64,000 nt of DNA from Ancylomarina sp. 16SWW S1-10-2 (GTDB lineage: Bacteria; Bacteroidota; Bacteroidia; Bacteroidales; Marinifilaceae), in assembly GCF_009669305.1 (NCBI RefSeq), contig NZ_SADB01000003.1, positions 1 through 64,000 of the forward strand, in the 5' to 3' direction. Every line of letters starts with the position of its first letter. The first letter of the stretch is position 1. Positions 59,709 to 64,000 of this stretch are shown here, piece by piece. The position numbers were made by a program, and so were the translations under genes. The notes under the pieces are model-generated. The model saw nothing but the letters and a program-made list of their open reading frames with translations, did no database searches and was not told the DNA's origin.

Positions 59709-60781
59709 AAGCACGAAGATATTTAATCAGCATATTATTTACTTCATTTTATTTGCTTTTTCTCCTATCGGGATGCAAGCCTAAAATGATTAAGACTTCC
59801 AAAGATTCTTCTTTTCAGGTAAACGCTACCTTTAATCGTAATGCTGGAATATGGAAAGACAATTCGAATTGCGACTCCATTAAATATGGATTTGAAAGTG
59901 GTGATGTGAAAAAAGTAGGTGGTATTTTTCACATGGTAGTTAATGAGCGGTTTGCCGATTTGCCAACCGTTAACAATCGCTTTGGCTATTGGCAGAGTTT
60001 AGACAACAAGCATTGGGAACGAAAAAATACTTTACTACAATTTCCATACGATACGACTGGTGTAATACCTAACTCTTGTATCTACAGTCCTAAATGGGTT
60101 TATTCCAATCAGGAAAATCTCTGGTGTCTGTTTTACATTCAGTACAAATCTTCTCCTTCCCGAACAGATGCTTTTTACCTTCGATACGATGGGCAGGTAA
60201 TGTGCTCTAAATCTCAAACAAAAGGAATTGATGGAATCGCCGGTCCTTTTGATAAGGGAAAACTTATTTTTAAACGACCTAAGATTAGTAGTTGGGAAGG
60301 ATTACAAGGAATAACGAGCTTTTCGCCTTATCAGGTAGGAGATAAGTGGTATGCTTTATATGGAAGTGCAAATACCGAAAATAAGCCTTGTACCCATTGG
60401 AGAATAGGAATGGCAACGGCAGATAGCTTAACTGGAGAGTGGATTCCCAAAGGAGAAAATTCACCATTACAATTACCCATAAGAGCAGAAGCACCGCAAG
60501 TTTTAAAGGTGGGAGACAATTATTTTGCTTTGATCGATGAGATTGGAGGGAATGAGAATTTTAGCTTATTGACTTCTAAAAATGGAATTGATTGGACCTA
60601 TCATTCAGAACTAAAATTTCTTGATAGAAAAGAGTGGAAATGGAAAGAGGTTCGTTCGCCAATTGGTTTTTTCGAAGATAAAGGAAACTTCTACACTTAC
60701 TTCACAACTTATTATAAAAACACTGATTTTGCTCCTCTCAGACAAATGAAGTTTAGTATAAATCCACTAAATAAGGAATAA
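59705..60781 (+). CDS. Second five-bladed propeller lipoprotein (GH43/GH117-like clan)
   Basis: This 358-residue lipoprotein has a signal ending LLSGCKP. Its propeller blades (FHMVVNERF, FGYWQSLDNKHWERK, CIYSPKWVYS, DKWYALYGSAN, FYTYFTTYYKNTDFAPL) resemble GH43/GH117-type hydrolases. It lacks an obvious full set of the GH43 acidic residues as clear as in its neighbour, so it may be a non-catalytic or divergent enzyme. GH117 relatives cleave anhydro-L-galactose from agar oligosaccharides. An anhydro-sugar hydrolase is thus conceivable, but this is speculation. It overlaps the upstream gene by 4 bp, and the next gene follows after 13 bp. Confidence 0.6.
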   Translation: MKARRYLISILFTSFYLLFLLSGCKPKMIKTSKDSSFQVNATFNRNAGIWKDNSNCDSIKYGFESGDVKKVGGIFHMVVNERFADLPTVNNRFGYWQSLDNKHWERKNTLLQFPYDTTGVIPNSCIYSPKWVYSNQENLWCLFYIQYKSSPSRTDAFYLRYDGQVMCSKSQTKGIDGIAGPFDKGKLIFKRPKISSWEGLQGITSFSPYQVGDKWYALYGSANTENKPCTHWRIGMATADSLTGEWIPKGENSPLQLPIRAEAPQVLKVGDNYFALIDEIGGNENFSLLTSKNGIDWTYHSELKFLDRKEWKWKEVRSPIGFFEDKGNFYTYFTTYYKNTDFAPLRQMKFSINPLNKE

Positions 60782-60794
60782 AACTTACTCGATA

Positions 60795-61688
60795 ATGAAA
60801 CGAATCAGTCTAATTTTAATTGTTTTTCAATTCTTGATATCACCGTCTTTTGCAAGTACAAAGACGAAGTGCGAGAATGTAGTTCATGTTGTTTTATTAG
60901 CGGGTCAGTCGAATATGGCAGGAGCCGGAAATTTCGATGAGTTGGATGAAAAGGTAAAGCAAAAAATTAAAGAGATTGGTAAGCGGGTTCATTTAAGTAT
61001 CAATGGGGAAAGTCCAAAGCCATTGTCTTGCATTTTTTCACAATATCAAAAAAACAAACGAGGTTTTGGGAATGTGTTTGGACCAGAAATATTTCTAGGC
61101 TTGACTTTAGCAGAACAAAACCCAACACAAGAATATCTTTTTATTAAAACCTCGCAAGGCGGTACGGCATTGTATGGTGCATGGAATCCAGAATGGACTG
61201 CTGAAAAAGCAATGGCGGTAGAGGTGAAAGGCTTTAAACGTGATTTGAAACTCTATAGTCTGCATCAATCTCATATTAAGAAAAATCTGCAAAGGCTAAC
61301 TGAAGAGGGGAAAGCTTACAAAATTATTGGTATGTGTTGGATGCAGGGCGAAAATGATGCTGCAAAAGAGGTTAGCTCTCGTTCTTATAAAGAAAACTTA
61401 ATAAAGCTGATAAAAGGTTATCGTAGCGAGTTTAATGTACCAGAAATGCCATTTGTGATTGGGCAAATTAATTCGAGTTATGGAAGTTTCCCTGCAGGTC
61501 CTGAAATGGTAAGAAAGGCGATGGTAAGTGTTGCTGAATCGGATGTAAATGCAAGCTGTATCAGAACATCAATGGATAAAAGTTGGAGTGATTACCCAAA
61601 AAACGACGATAATGTACACTACGATGCTGAAGGACAAACTCGTTTAGGAAGAGCATTTGCAAAAGAGTTAATGATTTTGTGTCAATAA
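60795..61688 (+). CDS. Exported SGNH esterase (SASA domain, single domain)
   Basis: This 297-residue enzyme has a signal peptide (MKRISLILIVFQFLISPSFAS). It shows VVLLAGQSNMAGAGNF with the nucleophile Ser (about 39), CWMQGENDAAKEVSSRSY (about 181-198) and the Asp-x-x-His end DDNVHYDAEGQTRLGRAFA (about 271-289). It is the one-domain cousin of the 56873 esterase and lacks its N-terminal sandwich. The family includes carbohydrate acetylesterases. Two different SGNH enzymes in one operon suggest ester groups at two positions or on two sugars. Confidence 0.82.
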   Translation: MKRISLILIVFQFLISPSFASTKTKCENVVHVVLLAGQSNMAGAGNFDELDEKVKQKIKEIGKRVHLSINGESPKPLSCIFSQYQKNKRGFGNVFGPEIFLGLTLAEQNPTQEYLFIKTSQGGTALYGAWNPEWTAEKAMAVEVKGFKRDLKLYSLHQSHIKKNLQRLTEEGKAYKIIGMCWMQGENDAAKEVSSRSYKENLIKLIKGYRSEFNVPEMPFVIGQINSSYGSFPAGPEMVRKAMVSVAESDVNASCIRTSMDKSWSDYPKNDDNVHYDAEGQTRLGRAFAKELMILCQ

Positions 61689-61711
61689 TTGAGAGATAAA
61701 AAGATACATAG

Positions 61712-64000
61712 ATGAGTAATAGAAGAAATTTTATAAGGAAAGCTGGAGTTGTATTTATTTTAGCAATAATGTTCATCACAGTTTCTGCAGAGAATAATAT
61801 AAAGGGAAAGTTTTCGACGGCTGGGTTTTACGGTGTCGAAGGAAGCCCTCGTGAAGTTTATAATTTTAATCCTGGATGGCGATTCTATAAAGGAGATGTT
61901 AAGGGTGCAGAATTAGTGAATTTTGATGATAGCAAGTGGGAAGCTGCAAACTTGCCTCATGGTTTAGAGATCTTGGGAGAGAATGGAAGTGGTGGTCGTA
62001 ATTATCAGGGGAAAGCTTGGTATCGCAAGCAGTTTGAGATCCAAAATAAAGAAGTTGATGGGAGAACCTATCTCTATTTTGAAGCCGTTATGGGCAAGTG
62101 CAAGATTTGGGTGAATGGAAACTTGTTAGCGGAACATTTTGGTGGTTATTTACCCGTAGCAATTGATATTACCGATGTTACAAACCCAAAAGGGAAAAGG
62201 AATATTGTAGCTGTTATGGCAGACAATAGCGATGACAAGACCTATTTGCCAGGTAAGAATCAAAGCGGACTAGATTTTGCTTATTTCGGTGGTATTTACC
62301 GAGATACTTATTTAATACAAACTTCTTCGGTGCATTTTACTTTGCCAGAATTGAGTAAAACAGTGGCCGGAGCAGGCGTTTTTGTGGCTACTCTAGATGT
62401 GAATGGGAATGATGCTAAAATGGAAATGAGAACCGAGCTTACCAACGAAAGTAAAAAATCGGTTAATGCCACAGTAAAGATTGTTCTGGAGAATGAGGAT
62501 TTTCAACCTGTAAAGGAAGTGTTGCAAAAGGTAAAATTGAAGGCTGGAGCTAAGCGACAGCTATCAAGCAAGTTGTCAGTAAGTAATGTACACCTATGGC
62601 ATCCTGATGATCCGTATTTGCACTTTGTTCGTACCGAAATCATTATAAATGGAAAAATAGTTGACCAGATGCGCACTCGAGTTGGAATTCGTTTGTTCGA
62701 AATGAGAGGTGCCGATGGTTTATTTATTAATAAGAAGTTCTACGACCAAAAGCTGATTGGAGCTAATCGTCATCAGGACTATAGTTATATTGGAAATGCT
62801 TTACCAAATTCAGGTCAATGGCGAGATGTGAAATTACTTCGTGAGGGTGGTTGTCGAATTATTCGAGTAGGACATTATCCACAAGATCCCGCTTTTTATG
62901 ATGCTTGTGATGAATTAGGAATGTTGACAACGACAGCTAATCCGGGTTGGCACTTTTTTAATTTTAAGAATCCAATTTTTGAAGAACGATTGTATAATGA
63001 TACGCGAGAGTTGGTTCGAAGAGATCGAAATGTAGCTTCCATATTGATGTGGGAAACGGCCTTGAATGAAACTCCAAAGCAACCAGATCATGCCATGCAT
63101 AACATGCATTTAATTGCACATGAAGAATATCCTTTCCCTGGAATGTTTACTGTTACAGATCATCAAGAAGCAAAAAAAGGTGGTTTAGATATGTATTATC
63201 ATGGCGATGATAAAAATGTGAATTCATTTAATCGTGAGTATGGCGATGGCTGGGAAGTTGATAATTGGCAATCTCAAAATTCAATGAGTCGTGTGAAAAT
63301 GGAATGGGGAGAAAAAGCTATGCTAACCCAAGCATTACGACAAGCAAAAGAATTGAACGATAGATATCCAACACCTAAAGTTCGTATTGGAGGTGCCAAG
63401 TGGGCAGGAATCGATCACCAAAGAGGCTATCATCCAGATCCATTTTGGGGCGGATTATTGAATGGAGTTCGTTTGCCTAAATATGCTTACTACGTGTATA
63501 AAAGTCAGTATGATGCCGATTATAAGGTGAGAGGAATTGAAACTGGGCCAATGCTATTTAATGCAAATGAACTAACTCAAACTTCGCCTAAAGATGTTGT
63601 GATTTTTAGCAATTGTGATGAAATACGCTTGTATTGGTTAGGAGAATTGGTTGTAACACAAAAGCCTTCAAACGACAAGGCTTACGCAGATATGCCACAT
63701 CCTCCTTTTATTTTCGAAAAAATATTTGATTTTGAGGTAATAAAAAGCGCTTGGCGAAGAAAAACCAAAGATGTGGAAATGATTGCTGAAGGTTTAATCG
63801 ATGGTAAAGTTGTGATCAGAGATGTGAAAAATTACCCAGAACAATCAGCTGGTTTAAAGTTGAGTGTTGCAGATGAAGGAATGAATTTAACTGCCGATGG
63901 TTCTGATATTATTCCTGTTCGTGCTACCATTGTCGATCCTGATGGAATGAAAAAGGTGTTGGCTTCGGAATATGTATATTTTGAAGTTGATGGTCCTGCC
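61712..64000 (+). CDS. GH2 enzyme, truncated by the window end (763 residues visible)
   Basis: The frame from the ATG at 61712 is open to the right edge, so the stop lies beyond 64000. A signal peptide (GVVFILAIMFITVSAEN) precedes a GH2 sugar-binding jelly-roll (PGWRFYKGD, AWYRKQFEI, VNGNLLAEHFGGYLPVAIDIT), an immunoglobulin-like domain and the TIM barrel (GANRHQDYSYIG, about 350). The acid/base motif reads WETALNET (about 451) instead of the LacZ-type SLGNE. The likely nucleophile is Glu in FNREYGDG (about 509). This branch is distinct from the LacZ-like enzyme at 12432 and occurs in marine galactan loci. A beta-galactosidase with another tolerance is the best guess. Confidence 0.85.
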   Translation, partial: MSNRRNFIRKAGVVFILAIMFITVSAENNIKGKFSTAGFYGVEGSPREVYNFNPGWRFYKGDVKGAELVNFDDSKWEAANLPHGLEILGENGSGGRNYQGKAWYRKQFEIQNKEVDGRTYLYFEAVMGKCKIWVNGNLLAEHFGGYLPVAIDITDVTNPKGKRNIVAVMADNSDDKTYLPGKNQSGLDFAYFGGIYRDTYLIQTSSVHFTLPELSKTVAGAGVFVATLDVNGNDAKMEMRTELTNESKKSVNATVKIVLENEDFQPVKEVLQKVKLKAGAKRQLSSKLSVSNVHLWHPDDPYLHFVRTEIIINGKIVDQMRTRVGIRLFEMRGADGLFINKKFYDQKLIGANRHQDYSYIGNALPNSGQWRDVKLLREGGCRIIRVGHYPQDPAFYDACDELGMLTTTANPGWHFFNFKNPIFEERLYNDTRELVRRDRNVASILMWETALNETPKQPDHAMHNMHLIAHEEYPFPGMFTVTDHQEAKKGGLDMYYHGDDKNVNSFNREYGDGWEVDNWQSQNSMSRVKMEWGEKAMLTQALRQAKELNDRYPTPKVRIGGAKWAGIDHQRGYHPDPFWGGLLNGVRLPKYAYYVYKSQYDADYKVRGIETGPMLFNANELTQTSPKDVVIFSNCDEIRLYWLGELVVTQKPSNDKAYADMPHPPFIFEKIFDFEVIKSAWRRKTKDVEMIAEGLIDGKVVIRDVKNYPEQSAGLKLSVADEGMNLTADGSDIIPVRATIVDPDGMKKVLASEYVYFEVDGPA

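Overview
The window looks like a marine, polysaccharide-degrading Bacteroidota chromosome. The evidence is AT-rich DNA, a SusC/SusD pair, a hybrid two-component regulator, many S1 sulfatases and lipoprotein signals, and starts without Shine-Dalgarno sequences. A Marinilabiliales-type organism (Labilibaculum/Marinifilum-like) is a guess. Most of the window is one large polysaccharide utilization locus whose gene content fits carrageenan or a related sulfated red-algal galactan rich in 3,6-anhydro-D-galactose.

Layout. 1-145: 3' end of a group II intron. 523-4598 (minus): respiratory operon of cytochrome b, Rieske protein and an eight-heme cytochrome c with TPRs. 5104-10601 (plus): RhaT-like transporter, enolase-superfamily cycloisomerase, aldehyde dehydrogenase, KDPG-type aldolase and PfkB sugar-acid kinase, matching the route from 3,6-anhydro-D-galactose to pyruvate and glyceraldehyde-3-phosphate. 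10939-16027: sulfatase, GH2 and a small VOC-like protein. 16211-22571: AraC regulator and SusC/SusD. 22635-30150: an accessory island splitting the locus. 30285-43673: two divergent blocks holding three sulfatases and four GH127-type enzymes. 43931-53037: SMP-30-like lipoprotein, sulfatase, DUF4380-like lipoprotein and a hybrid sensor/regulator. 53434-64000: GH110-like enzyme, sulfatase, two SGNH esterases, two beta-propeller hydrolases and a GH2 that runs off the end.

How it works together (inference from families). SusC/SusD import oligosaccharides. Sulfatases, GH127, GH110 and GH2 enzymes then remove sulfate, anhydrogalactose and galactose in the periplasm. The RhaT-like carrier may take up free anhydrogalactose for the cytosolic route. 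Three promoters (before the transporter, SusC, and the sulfatase at 38062) share a 38-bp operator-like motif made of two half-sites exactly 21 bp apart, the geometry of an AraC-type dimer site. No endo-carrageenase was recognised here.

The least expected structure is in the island. Five unrelated minus-strand genes or gene pairs are separated by attC-like elements. Several cassette ends obey the integron rule that the cassette start is the reverse complement of its own end. A decayed group II intron lies antisense at the last site, at the position used by attC-targeting introns. No integrase was seen, so this looks like an integrase-less integron cassette cluster with unusually long attC-like sites. 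Farther right are a terminal aroA fragment, a 42-bp tandem repeat and decayed DNA.
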